NCBI GenBank assembly: GCA_944321525.1
Contig: CALULQ010000023.1
Coordinates: 1-59,850, forward strand
Direction of reading: 5' to 3'
Source: an uncultured Paraprevotella sp.
GTDB taxonomy: Bacteria > Bacteroidota > Bacteroidia > Bacteroidales > Bacteroidaceae
DNA: 59,850 nucleotides
Shown: piece by piece, positions 51,786 to 59,850 of the stretch
Numbering within the stretch: the first letter of the stretch is position 1
How the letters are laid out: every line of letters starts with the position of its first letter
Notes under the pieces: generated by a model
Databases searched by the model: none
Told to the model about the DNA's origin: nothing
Seen by the model: the letters and a program-made list of their open reading frames with translations, nothing else
Position numbers and translations under genes: made by a program

Positions 51786-54503
51786 CTATAGTAGTTTGAA
51801 TCTGACGGTTCCCAGGATATTGCGTGGGCGGAGCTGCGAGGTCTGGGTATAGATGTCCAGCCCACTGTGGCTGACACGGGTATATTGTCGTTGGTCGAAA
51901 AGGTTGTTGGCTTGCAGTTCCAGGTCGACACGCCCCAGTTTGAACTTGGCAGACACGTCGCCAAACCACGCATGGCGGTCAGTCTCGCTCAGGTTGTTGT
52001 AATTGTCCTCTATTGATGCTCCGATTGTGAGCTGGCGCGTCACATAGAAGTTCATCGTCAACCGTTGGGTGGCGGAGCGGACCGTGCGGGAAGAATAAGT
52101 CTGCTCGTCTGCATGGCTCATGCTCCATCCGTAACCGCTGCTGAAGACGATGTTGAACCACGGCAGGGGAGTAACGGTGCCGCCGGCTCCTACGCCCACC
52201 GTATGCGAACGATAGGGGAAGACTGTGCCACCTATAAGTTCCTCACCCGTAGAGCCGCTGTAGTTGCAGAACATCCGCACGCTGGCCATCCATAGGTCAA
52301 AACCCTTGCTGCCATCAAAGCCTATGCCGTAGTCGTCCGAAGTGGTGGAACGGTCGACTGCTTGTACTACACTCGTCGCTCCGCGGTAGTCATAGCCATA
52401 AGTCTGGTTGTCGCGCCTATGACTGTAACGGGCATTGACGCTGAAGAACAGTGCGTTGAGGGCATTCTGATAGGATAGCCTCATACTGGCATCCATACGG
52501 TCGATTTCAGAGAGTTGTTCCACATACGAGCGTTGGAAAGAGCGGTAGTTATTCATAATGTAACCGGAATAAATGCCATTAGGGTCGCCCACTGTACGGG
52601 AGTAGCCGGTGCTGATGTTTCCGCTCCAGTCCATTCTGCTGTAGGAGGCGGAGAAGGTCGGCGTGACCAGCAGGTGGGTGTAGCCGTGACGGTCATTGCG
52701 GATGCGGTCGTCAAGTGTCTGGACGTAGAGATTCAACGGACAGCCCAGCGACAACCTCCAGCCTGCACGTTCAAACTTGTAATGCTGTCCGAGTGCAACC
52801 TCATAGGTGTTGTACCACAGGTCGTTCTGCGGGGAATAGGCACCCGTGTCGAATCCGTCAAGGTCTGTCTCAATGCCGTGCAGGCTGACGTGGCCTATTA
52901 CGCCATAGCTCAGTGTAAAGGAGCCGAAACGGAAAGCGAAGTCCGTGTGAAAGTCACCTACGATGTTGTGCGAGGTCACCTCTTGCCTGTAGGCGGCCGA
53001 GGCATTCTGTTCCAAGGAGTCGACTATGACGTCCAGTATGTTTGGGCGTTGGGCATAGCCAGCCGAGAAATGTAGGTCCAGCGTATGCCTGCCGATGTCA
53101 CGGATCGTGTTGAATGTGTTGCTCACGGATAGCTGTGGACGGTCGAAGTGTTGTCGGATCCGTTCGTCACCGTAGCTGGACGGGCTGATTCCCGTACTGC
53201 CGGAAGAGAGCAGTCCCTCCACGCGGTCGGAGTTCCAGCCGGCATCTAATTTCAGCACGTTGGCCGCGAAACCGTCCGCCGCATTCCGACCGTAACGGGA
53301 TTGCACACTGAGGTTGTGCACACGGGTCTCACTGCCCAGGTGCTCTTCTATCAGCAGACGTCCCTCTCCGTTCACGAAACGGTCGCTTACGCTGCTGCCC
53401 TCCCGGCGGATGCGGTCGTTGTGATAGGCGATGTTCAATCCCAATTCTGAATCCTTGTCCAGTTTCTCCAGATGATTGATGGATACGATATGGGAATGGT
53501 TGTCGAATGTACGTTTCTGCAGCAGTCCGGAACCGCTCGGCAGAATGGCATCCGTAGGGCAGAAAGGATAGAGGGAAACGGAGTTGATGCTTCTGTAATG
53601 GGAGGATAGTTCCCGCGACACATCATCGCCACTGTTGTTGCCCTTGTACAGGGTCATGTTCTGTCGCCGCCCACTGAAATACATTCCCACAAGCTCGCCT
53701 GCCCAAAGGGGGTTACGGCCTATGGATGCCCCCCATGTGGATAGCGGGCGGGATGTCAGTCCCCATCCTCCGGATTGCTGTCCGCCAATTCCTCCCATAG
53801 CGTTGACGGCCACGGTTCCCTTAGCCGAGTTCTTGAGTTTCAGGTTGATGGCTACGTCATCGGTTTGCCCCTTCCCCTGCAACATTTTCACAGGCTGGTG
53901 GTTACGAAGAACCTGAACCGTGGCTACGTCACCGGCATTGATGTTGTTCGTGGCCAGTCCGTAACGCCCTTGAAGCAAATCCATGTCTTCCACATAAAAC
54001 TTGGTGATGGCCTTTCCGTTGAAACGTATCTTACCGTTATCCGAAACCTCTATGCCGGGCATGCGCTTCAGCACATCGCCGATTACTCGGTCGCCCTGCT
54101 GTTCGTAGGTTCCTACGGCATAGTTGAGCGTGTCGCCGGCCTGACGGATTTTCTGGGCTTTCACTGTAACCTCTTTCAGCTTCAACTCGCGTTCTTTCAC
54201 TCGGAAGTAGAAGTGTTGTGAACGGTTGGCCAGGACAGCCACGTGCCTGCCAATGGACAGGCCGGAGGCCGTGACCACCACAGAATCCCCTTTGGCCGTG
54301 AACGACAAGCGATAGTGTCCTTCCTTGTCCGTGTCCGCAAAACCCAAGATGCCTTCTGTTCCTTTGGAAGACACGGTCACATAGGCAACTTTCGCACGCC
54401 CCTCGGCATCAAGCACCCTGCCCTCAATCACGGTTTGTGCCATTATTGCTATCGGCATTTCCGCCAAGATAACCATTATGGTAATAAAAGATCTCATCCT
54501 CAC
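51786..54503 (-). CDS. TonB-dependent receptor-like outer-membrane protein
   Basis: 905 aa. Signal peptide ending IMAQ, a carboxypeptidase-regulatory-like beta-sandwich (VIEGRVLDAEGRAKVAYVTV), a plug-like domain (GDVLKRMPGIEVSDNGKIRF), then a long barrel rich in aromatic strands up to RPRNILGTVRFKLL. Likely imports an unknown ligand using TonB energy. It lies 4 bases after a GLPGLI gene and no SusD partner is present, so it is not a SusCD glycan importer. Confidence 0.88.
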   Translation of the reverse strand: MRMRSFITIMVILAEMPIAIMAQTVIEGRVLDAEGRAKVAYVTVSSKGTEGILGFADTDKEGHYRLSFTAKGDSVVVTASGLSIGRHVAVLANRSQHFYFRVKERELKLKEVTVKAQKIRQAGDTLNYAVGTYEQQGDRVIGDVLKRMPGIEVSDNGKIRFNGKAITKFYVEDMDLLQGRYGLATNNINAGDVATVQVLRNHQPVKMLQGKGQTDDVAINLKLKNSAKGTVAVNAMGGIGGQQSGGWGLTSRPLSTWGASIGRNPLWAGELVGMYFSGRRQNMTLYKGNNSGDDVSRELSSHYRSINSVSLYPFCPTDAILPSGSGLLQKRTFDNHSHIVSINHLEKLDKDSELGLNIAYHNDRIRREGSSVSDRFVNGEGRLLIEEHLGSETRVHNLSVQSRYGRNAADGFAANVLKLDAGWNSDRVEGLLSSGSTGISPSSYGDERIRQHFDRPQLSVSNTFNTIRDIGRHTLDLHFSAGYAQRPNILDVIVDSLEQNASAAYRQEVTSHNIVGDFHTDFAFRFGSFTLSYGVIGHVSLHGIETDLDGFDTGAYSPQNDLWYNTYEVALGQHYKFERAGWRLSLGCPLNLYVQTLDDRIRNDRHGYTHLLVTPTFSASYSRMDWSGNISTGYSRTVGDPNGIYSGYIMNNYRSFQRSYVEQLSEIDRMDASMRLSYQNALNALFFSVNARYSHRRDNQTYGYDYRGATSVVQAVDRSTTSDDYGIGFDGSKGFDLWMASVRMFCNYSGSTGEELIGGTVFPYRSHTVGVGAGGTVTPLPWFNIVFSSGYGWSMSHADEQTYSSRTVRSATQRLTMNFYVTRQLTIGASIEDNYNNLSETDRHAWFGDVSAKFKLGRVDLELQANNLFDQRQYTRVSHSGLDIYTQTSQLRPRNILGTVRFKLL

Positions 54504-54507
54504 TTTT

Positions 54508-55374
54508 TTATTCTTTCTCCAAAGGTTGATAAGGTGTTTCTTTCGAGCTGCGCATACCAGTCTTCCTGTCTACCGCACCGCTGGTCTTCAGATAGTCGCG
54601 GTTGATGGCTATCTGCAATTTGTGAATTTTTTCGCGTGATGACTTATGGAAGCCCTCGTATGTGCTTTTTGTGACAGGAAACTTGCCGGAACGGAGTCCG
54701 ACTGCTTCCCATGTGTACAGTCTCTCTGTATCATTGATTTTCAATATCAGTCCGGGCAGGCCGCCAAAAGACCACGGGCCAAGACGTACTGGGATTTCCG
54801 GAGCAAACCATGCTTCGAAATCACGTCCCCTCCAATGGCATGTCGCCCGTTGGCATTGATACCCAATAATGTTTTTCTGGTCGGCATGCAACGTCCATTT
54901 TTGCTGGCAGGCCGGTTCCGTGTAATAGCCGTTATATTTTTCCAGATAGCGGGGCATCCACGCATAGAATGTCTGCTGCCCGTTTTCCGTAAAAATCTCT
55001 GTGTATTGGTATTCACTCCAGATATCCCCTCTGCGTCCGATGGTTCGCAGATAGGTTACCCACGGTCTGGATAGCGCATGGGGATTCTTCCTATTAAAAT
55101 CATCACAGAGTGAGTCGTTCAATTCCAAGAATCGGCTATAATGCTTGCTTACCTGTTCACCAGCTCGCAACACATGCAGGTCAATGTAGGTCTGTTGGTC
55201 ATTGATATCCGTGGCGTTCAGTGCATATATGACCTCCAATTGGGCATGCCCGATGACGGTCGTTCCTTTACTCCGGCTCTTGTATGACGGCGGAAATGCA
55301 TAACCCTGCTTTTGCTGGGCTGGCAATTCTATGGAGATACATGCGAGTATTGCTATACCAAATATTCTTTTCAT
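54508..55374 (-). CDS. GLPGLI family protein (proximal to TonB receptor)
   Basis: 288 aa with signal peptide (MKRIFGIAILACISIELPAQ). It carries the family motif FGGLPGLILKIND and the conserved CHWRGRDFEAWFAPEIPV with paired cysteines in YQCQRATC. GLPGLI proteins are Bacteroidetes-specific secreted proteins often encoded next to TonB receptors; their function is unknown. About half of its residues look shared with the next gene. Confidence 0.9.
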   Translation of the reverse strand: MKRIFGIAILACISIELPAQQKQGYAFPPSYKSRSKGTTVIGHAQLEVIYALNATDINDQQTYIDLHVLRAGEQVSKHYSRFLELNDSLCDDFNRKNPHALSRPWVTYLRTIGRRGDIWSEYQYTEIFTENGQQTFYAWMPRYLEKYNGYYTEPACQQKWTLHADQKNIIGYQCQRATCHWRGRDFEAWFAPEIPVRLGPWSFGGLPGLILKINDTERLYTWEAVGLRSGKFPVTKSTYEGFHKSSREKIHKLQIAINRDYLKTSGAVDRKTGMRSSKETPYQPLEKE

Positions 55375-55434
55375 AGTTTGTTGTCTGCTATAGGCCTCTC
55401 ATTAAGGTAAGTAGTAGGACATGTGCGGAAAGCT

Positions 55435-56268
55435 TCATTCTTTCTCTAACTGTTCGAAGGGCTTGTCTTTGGGATATTGGGGCTGGTTCATTGTTTTCCA
55501 AAAGTTGACCTGGCAGGAATACTGTAGTTTCCTGACTTTAGAACGGGATGATACGGGATATTGGAAGTCATAGAGCATTATCGGGGCATTTGATTTCTTG
55601 ACGCTTACAGCCTCGAATGTGTAGCAATGCTCCGTGTCATAGACTTTCAGAATGAGTCCTGGCAGGCCATTGAAACGCCAAGGCCCCTGTTTTACCGGTA
55701 TGTCCGTTGTGAACCACGCTTCAAAGTCCCGCCCACGCCAGTGGCAGGTTGCTCTCTGGCATCTGTATCCCAGGATGGTCTGCACTTCAGGATGCAGGGA
55801 CCATTCCTGAGCACGACAGGCTTCTGTAAACTGAGCGTTATAACGGTCCATCCACATGGGCATGGTGACATATTCTGTCACCTTTCCGTTTTTAAAGAAA
55901 AGGTCGGTATATTGGATGTCATTCCAAAATGAATCGTTCTTGCCGCCCGTTGAACTGCGGAGAACGGAACTTCTAACCTTAACAGTCGTACCTACCCGTT
56001 TGGAAAGGAACAGGCTGGAATATTTTGAGCAATCCTGACCCACTTCAAGGCGTTGTAGGTCGATATAGGTCCATTCCTTGCCAATGGTGTCTGCATTCAT
56101 TGCGTAGTCTATATGCATAATGCTTTTGCCGACCTGTTTTGTTTTCAAGCCTAAGCGCGCTTTCTCACTATAGACGACCTCGCCTTGATTCTGCTGGCCC
56201 ATTGATGGCAGGCCTGACAGAACTAATATAGTCGATAAAAATATCTGTTCGAATCTTTTAATTTTCAT
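55435..56268 (-). CDS. GLPGLI family protein (first gene of unit)
   Basis: 277 aa, signal peptide ending LPSMGQQ, family motif FNGLPGLILKVYD and CHWRGRDFEAWFTTDIPV, clearly a paralog of the following gene 60 bases downstream. First gene of the GLPGLI-GLPGLI-TonB receptor unit. A 14-bp palindrome lies about 42 bases upstream. Function unknown. Confidence 0.9.
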   Translation of the reverse strand: MKIKRFEQIFLSTILVLSGLPSMGQQNQGEVVYSEKARLGLKTKQVGKSIMHIDYAMNADTIGKEWTYIDLQRLEVGQDCSKYSSLFLSKRVGTTVKVRSSVLRSSTGGKNDSFWNDIQYTDLFFKNGKVTEYVTMPMWMDRYNAQFTEACRAQEWSLHPEVQTILGYRCQRATCHWRGRDFEAWFTTDIPVKQGPWRFNGLPGLILKVYDTEHCYTFEAVSVKKSNAPIMLYDFQYPVSSRSKVRKLQYSCQVNFWKTMNQPQYPKDKPFEQLEKE

Positions 56269-56309
56269 TGCGGCTTATTTCCAAAATGTTAATAAGTAGT
56301 TGAATTAAG

Positions 56310-56323
56310 ACTAATGCATTAGT
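56310..56323. promoter_or_regulatory. 14-bp perfect palindrome upstream of GLPGLI unit
   Basis: ACTAATGCATTAGT is self-complementary and lies 42 bases before the first GLPGLI start, a plausible operator. No regulator is identified. Confidence 0.35.
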
Positions 56324-56364
56324 TTCTTATTTTGTTTTTCATGTTGCTTGAGGTTTAAAGAAAA

Positions 56365-56398
56365 GGCATGCCGTGAAGGATGCCCCGCACGGCATGCC
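56365..56398 (-). terminator. Terminator of lipocalin-like gene
   Basis: Perfect 11-bp stem (GGCATGCCGTG and complement), 12-nt loop, followed on the minus strand by TTTTCTTT. Confidence 0.8.
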
Positions 56399-56420
56399 CT
56401 ATGTTGGAAATGAAAAACAG

Positions 56421-56888
56421 TTACTTGGTGAACATGTACTTCTTGATGAGCTGTTGGATGTCGGTGGGCGGGGCCTGGTTGGCCTTGCAGATGTCCACGA
56501 TGTAGTTCGTGAGCCGGGCGGGCATGTCGGTACATTTCTTCCACACGTCGTGGCGGTTCGTCCATTGCCCCGTGAACGTGTTCTTGTCCACCAGGTTGAG
56601 GTTGCCGTCGCGTCCCATCTCGGTGTACTTGCCGTTCTTGAAGGTGTAGGTGCCGTATTCGTGCGGAAGTATCTGGAACTGGCCGTTCTTCAGTTTGACA
56701 ATTTCCGCGCAGGCATATTCCCCGTTGGGGCGGTACACCTTGACCTGTGTGTAATCCACGCCGCACTTGACTTTGTCCTCTCCTTCAAAATAGAAAGACT
56801 CCATGAGCCACACGCCGTGCAGGTCCTTGTCCGTCACTTTCTGCTGCGCCATCGTCGTGCCGCTCCAAAGGGCCAGCATGGCCATCAT
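56421..56888 (-). CDS. DUF4488/lipocalin-like secreted protein with broken signal peptide
   Basis: 155 aa as readable today (MMAMLALWSGTTMA before QQ). The same frame continues upstream to an ATG at 56930 coding MMKTNLLKKTGA, a normal positively charged signal-peptide start, but a TAG at 56894-56892 interrupts it. After the TAG come one codon and then two ATGs, so reinitiation is possible. The mature part (DLHGVWLMESFYFEGED, GQWTNRHDVW) resembles the small beta-barrel DUF4488 group. Function unknown; possibly no longer exported efficiently. Confidence 0.7.
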   Translation of the reverse strand: MMAMLALWSGTTMAQQKVTDKDLHGVWLMESFYFEGEDKVKCGVDYTQVKVYRPNGEYACAEIVKLKNGQFQILPHEYGTYTFKNGKYTEMGRDGNLNLVDKNTFTGQWTNRHDVWKKCTDMPARLTNYIVDICKANQAPPTDIQQLIKKYMFTK

Positions 56889-57172
56889 GAGCTACGCGCC
56901 CGTTTTCTTCAAAAGATTTGTTTTCATCATGTCACTCCTTTTTTATGGGTTTGTTCTGTGCTGCAAAATTAGGTCAAGGAGCTGTTCCGCCCAAGAAAAT
57001 GACTTTGCAAAAACTTGGCATTTGCTGCAAAGGCTTTGCATGCGGGGCGCAAACGGCCCGACGCGTCGCGCGGCTCCTTCGGGGAGTGTCGCGCGCCACC
57101 CGCGGCAAGCTTCCGTTGGTGGCCGCCGCATGGCGTCCGGCGTTTCCAGGGCGGTGTTCCGGAGCCTCCTTC

Positions 57173-57271
57173 CTTGCCCGATGTCTGGCTGTGCCTTGCG
57201 GAGTCCGTCAGCGTACTTTGCGGAGAGTACTCGAGTACTTGCCGCAGAGTACGATTCGCCACTCCGCAAGG
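57173..57271 (+). repeat. Palindromic element, copy E (99-bp form)
   Basis: CTTGCCCG at 57173, 31 bases, CGTACTTTGCGG, centre AGTACTCGAGTACT at 57226-57239, right end CCGCAAGG at 57264-57271. The 80 bases 57193-57272 form an almost perfect palindrome, including 12-bp outer arms GCCTTGCGGAGT and complement. It lies in the gene-free stretch 56931-57417, where I see nothing else. Confidence 0.9.
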
Positions 57272-57417
57272 CCTTTCCCCGTTTCTCGGTCGTTGCCCCT
57301 TCGTTTTCCCGACGGCGATGCCGTTTCATCCGGCCGGGTGTGGGGAACGATGGCGGGGGCGCATCCGTACCGGACGGACGCGCCCCCAAGGAAATGAAAA
57401 ACAGCGTTTGATTTAGG

Positions 57418-59567
57418 TTATTGCCTCTTCGGGTTACGGTTCCAATGGTAGACGAGGTGGAACATCACGTAGTGGGGCAGCGATCGGTACCACGTCTCGG
57501 TGCGTCCCTGGGCGTTGACCGAGTATTGCGTGGAGGAGAGCTGGTGCAGCAGGTCGAAGGCTTCCACGCGGGCTATCAGTTTGCCCTTCAGGAAGGGCTG
57601 GCATAAACCCGGAAGTCCCGTTTACCATCCTTCGACATGTAGCGGTAGGACAGGAACGGATTGGCAAACACACGGGTCCGGTGAACCAGCGTGTCCAAGC
57701 TGCCGCGCTGGTAGTCGAGTTTCAGGCTGGCTGCCGGCAAATGAACACCAAGTTCGAATGTCCTATAGCTAATGTTCATGGGAAAATTCGGACTGATCTT
57801 GTAGGATGCGTCCTTAAACAAAGTGATTCCTAATTCATTGTGCACACGGCTGAATCGACTGTCGTATGAATTGTCCGGGTCGGTTATGGCGGTCAGCGCG
57901 TCAATCTGGGAAGCAAGCATCAATGTGTCCGGATGGTAAAGATAGTCCCGTCCATCTCTTGATAAGTAGTAAGACGTCCAACCGATTTGCAGTCCCGTCT
58001 GGTTGTAGATATGCGTAAAATAATTTGCCCAAACTACGCCATACATTTCCCTGTTTCTGTAGTCATTGGCGTTATGTTGCAGTTCCCTCGAAGACAAGGC
58101 TAACTGACGGGTGTCATAACGGCTGGCTTGTTCCGAACATTCGTCCTTGTAGTATAAATCCATCTGTAATGACATTCGTTGCTGTTCATTGTTGCAATTC
58201 CCGCCTTCGCAGTTTTCGGCCTTTTTCCCAACATTGAATGCTGTGCTAAAGGTCAGTTTCCCGTCCACGTTTCGTCCTTCGCTCATTCCTACGGTGCGCA
58301 TGGAGGCTGTCAGCGAGTCGTCCCACTGTTCAAAGGCCGAACGGAACGAGCCATCGTGTTTGAAATAGTTGAAGTCCGCTTCTACATTGATATAGCACGG
58401 TTTCTTCAATACCAAGTCATTCTTTATATTATATTGTTGGCTGCCCGACCGGTTCGCCGATGCTGTAAAAGAAGTCGGCTTGCTCCCTTCGAGGAACTAC
58501 TCGTAGCGCCGGTTCGTCTGCTGCCGGTTGGTTGTGGAGGTGAAACTGGCGCTCAGGTTGTTGCTCAGTTGCTTGTCCGCCGATTGGTAATCCAAGTCCG
58601 TGGCCACACTGCGGGTGGTAATCATGGACTGCGGCATGCGGGCCGGTGTCCAGTGCCCCTGTTCTCCCACATGGCGTGTCTCGTTCACGTTGTTCAGATT
58701 GGCCAGCAGTGAATACCGCCACCGGTCGGTGAATCCCAGCAGGAAGGCCCGGCCCAGGTAGCGCTCTTCCGTTCCCCCGGCCGCCTCTACATTGGCGATG
58801 TAGCCGTGGCTGTATTCCGGCCGCAGGTTCACGTCCATCACGTAGCGGCGCGGCTCCACGTCGTAGCCCAACGCCTCGCTTTTGGCCGTCTGCTTCTCAT
58901 AGACTTTCAGGTCCTTCACCGTATAGTACGGCAGGTTCTCCATCAGTACTTTCTTGTTGCCCCGGAAGAAGGTGCGCGAGCCGAGCAGCAGTTCGTCCAC
59001 CTTGCGCCCGTTTACGAAGATTTCGCCGACGTCGTTCATCGTCACGCCCGGAAGCTGCCGGATGAGGGCGTCGAGCATGGAGCCGTCGGGAAGCTTGAAG
59101 GCGTCGGCGTCGTAGACCAGCGTGTCGCCCTTGTAGTACATCTTCACCTTGGTGGCCGTCACTTTCACCTCACTGAGCGCCAGACTCATTTCCTTCCGCA
59201 TCTTGATGGTCGGCACGCGGACGGCACTGATTAAGTCGACATGGCGTACCGTAATCGGTTGCCATACCTCGTTATATCCGGGACGTGTGGCCCTTATCAG
59301 GAAGTCGCGCTCTTCCGCCTTCACGGGAATGTTGTACACCACCTGCAACAGCTTCCCGTTCGTGCCCGTCACATAGGTGGTGGTTGCCGAGTCTACCACC
59401 ACGGTGCTGTCCGGGTTCAGCAGGGAAATCTTCACGTCCTTGAGCGGCATATTCAAATATTCGTCCATGATGTCGCCCGTTACGTCGATGGTCTTCTGCG
59501 CGAATGCCCCTGTGCAGCAGAAGCAGAGCACGAACATCGCCCACCATAGTTTCTTCATCTTGTTCAT
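57418..59567 (-). pseudogene. Outer-membrane beta-barrel (TonB receptor-like) pseudogene
   Basis: The start at 59567 gives a signal peptide (FVLCFCCTGAFAQ), then a carboxypeptidase-like domain and a plug-like domain (DALIRQLPGVTMNDVGEIFV). In the barrel an in-frame TAG at 58499-58497 stops the protein after TNRRYE, but the same frame continues (FLEGSKPTSFTASANRSG) for another 300 codons. Near 57590-57600 the frame shifts; the tail PFLKGKLIARVEAFDLLHQL to NRNPKRQ ends at 57418. At about 717 codons it is also shorter than usual, so an internal deletion is likely. Confidence 0.85.
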
Positions 59568-59663
59568 GGTCCTGTATTTAAAGATTAATATTATATGTAT
59601 TCTTTCATCATCCGCAGGCCCGTTGCATGGGCAAATGTAAGACAAGTGTCTTTAAAAGGCCCG

Positions 59664-59713
59664 ACACAAAAGTGTATTTCTTTCATGGCAGGGCGTTTTT
59701 TACACAAAAGTGT
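59664..59713. promoter_or_regulatory. Two ACACAAAAGTGT boxes
   Basis: Identical 12-base imperfect palindromes at 59664-59675 and 59702-59713, spaced 38 bases (start to start), upstream of the barrel pseudogene; a related GACAAGTGTC lies at 59641-59650. Probably binding sites for a dimeric regulator. A -7 box (TACATTTG, minus strand) lies close by at about 59632-59639. Confidence 0.4.
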
Positions 59714-59763
59714 CGCTCTGGGGGCGTAACCTTGGCGGTGGTTTGGATAAGGGCGAGGCGGTT

Positions 59764-59850
59764 TCATAGTGTTTTTTTCTTGGGAGTGTACGACCATTGG
59801 TATCTTAGAGTGGCCAGGACATAGGCGGGGACGTAGCGTTTGGCGACCGT
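59764..59850 (-). CDS. C-terminal end of an outer-membrane beta-barrel protein (partial)
   Basis: 28 codons enter from the window edge and end at a TGA (59766-59764): ...RYVPAYVLATLRYQWSYTPKK... The alternating pattern and final strand match the C-terminus of the neighbouring barrel pseudogene (PHYVMFHLVYHWNRNPKRQ), so it is probably a second member of the same family in tandem. The rest lies outside the window. Confidence 0.6.
   Translation of the reverse strand, partial: TVAKRYVPAYVLATLRYQWSYTPKKKTL

Noticed and set aside
51786..56268. SusCD polysaccharide utilisation locus
   Set aside because: No SusD-like lipoprotein or glycoside hydrolase accompanies the TonB receptor; the partners are GLPGLI proteins.
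56892..58499. TAG recoded as an amino acid
   Set aside because: Two genes have in-frame TAG, but SufE (ends at 43486) and the GNAT gene (ends at 39992) use TAG as their natural stop, and the receptor also has a frameshift. Simple mutation explains both.

Overview
This looks like a chromosomal window from a GC-rich member of the Bacteroidales, probably a gut Bacteroidaceae or Prevotellaceae relative. I cannot name the genus. The evidence is the gene content: a hybrid two-component system with a periplasmic sugar-binding sensor, GLPGLI proteins beside a TonB-dependent receptor, a DUF2723 membrane protein, dipeptidyl peptidase IV, FKBP-type isomerases, a DUF3098 protein and M28 glutaminyl cyclase. 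Bacteroidetes-type promoters (TTTG, about 19-21 nt, TAnnTTTG) stand in front of most transcription units. No rRNA, tRNA or CRISPR was found.

Layout. 0.1-2.9 kb: hybrid sensor/regulator. 7.3-2.9 kb (minus): a housekeeping operon, ftsX, DUF3098, uppP, truB, queA, folK. 8.7-7.4 kb: miaB. 9.3-13.2 kb (plus): CoA-transferase, C1 aminopeptidase, meso-diaminopimelate dehydrogenase. 13.3-15.8 kb: tandem OmpA-type proteins. 21.0-16.1 kb (minus): DUF2723, polysaccharide deacetylase, queG. 30.1-21.1 kb (minus): serine acetyltransferase, RNA methylase, DPP IV, purD, two membrane proteins and a zinc-type ABC transporter without a permease.

31.4-36.6 kb is an accessory block. Its two outer genes are tRNA-modification enzymes (a U32/TrhP-like protein and a dihydrouridine synthase), transcribed outward from arrays of an 88-bp repeat lying in opposite orientations. 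Each repeat unit carries a terminator-like hairpin and a full promoter. Between the arrays are a LuxR-type regulator, an overlapping AAA ATPase-PIN nuclease pair (candidate defence module) and a leucine-rich-repeat secreted protein.

37.6-50.8 kb: a GH3 beta-glucosidase, a GNAT/antitoxin-like pair whose 59-aa first gene is easily missed, a thioredoxin-fold protein, an Lrp / amidotransferase-dipeptidase fusion / glutaminyl cyclase / SufE operon, three tandem FKBPs, a sirtuin without zinc cysteines and rubredoxin. 50.9-59.85 kb is a decaying surface-protein region: a gene-poor stretch, a TonB receptor with two GLPGLI genes, a lipocalin-like gene with an amber codon in its signal peptide, an outer-membrane barrel pseudogene, and the C-terminus of another barrel at the window edge.

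A second repeat family runs through the window. Five intergenic copies of a nested-palindrome element occur near 9.1, 16.0, 36.1, 43.2 and 57.2 kb. They share an invariant layout and measure 99 bp (three copies) or 121 bp (two copies, with one extra 22-bp module). These two repeat families and the ATPase-PIN pair are the most interesting content.
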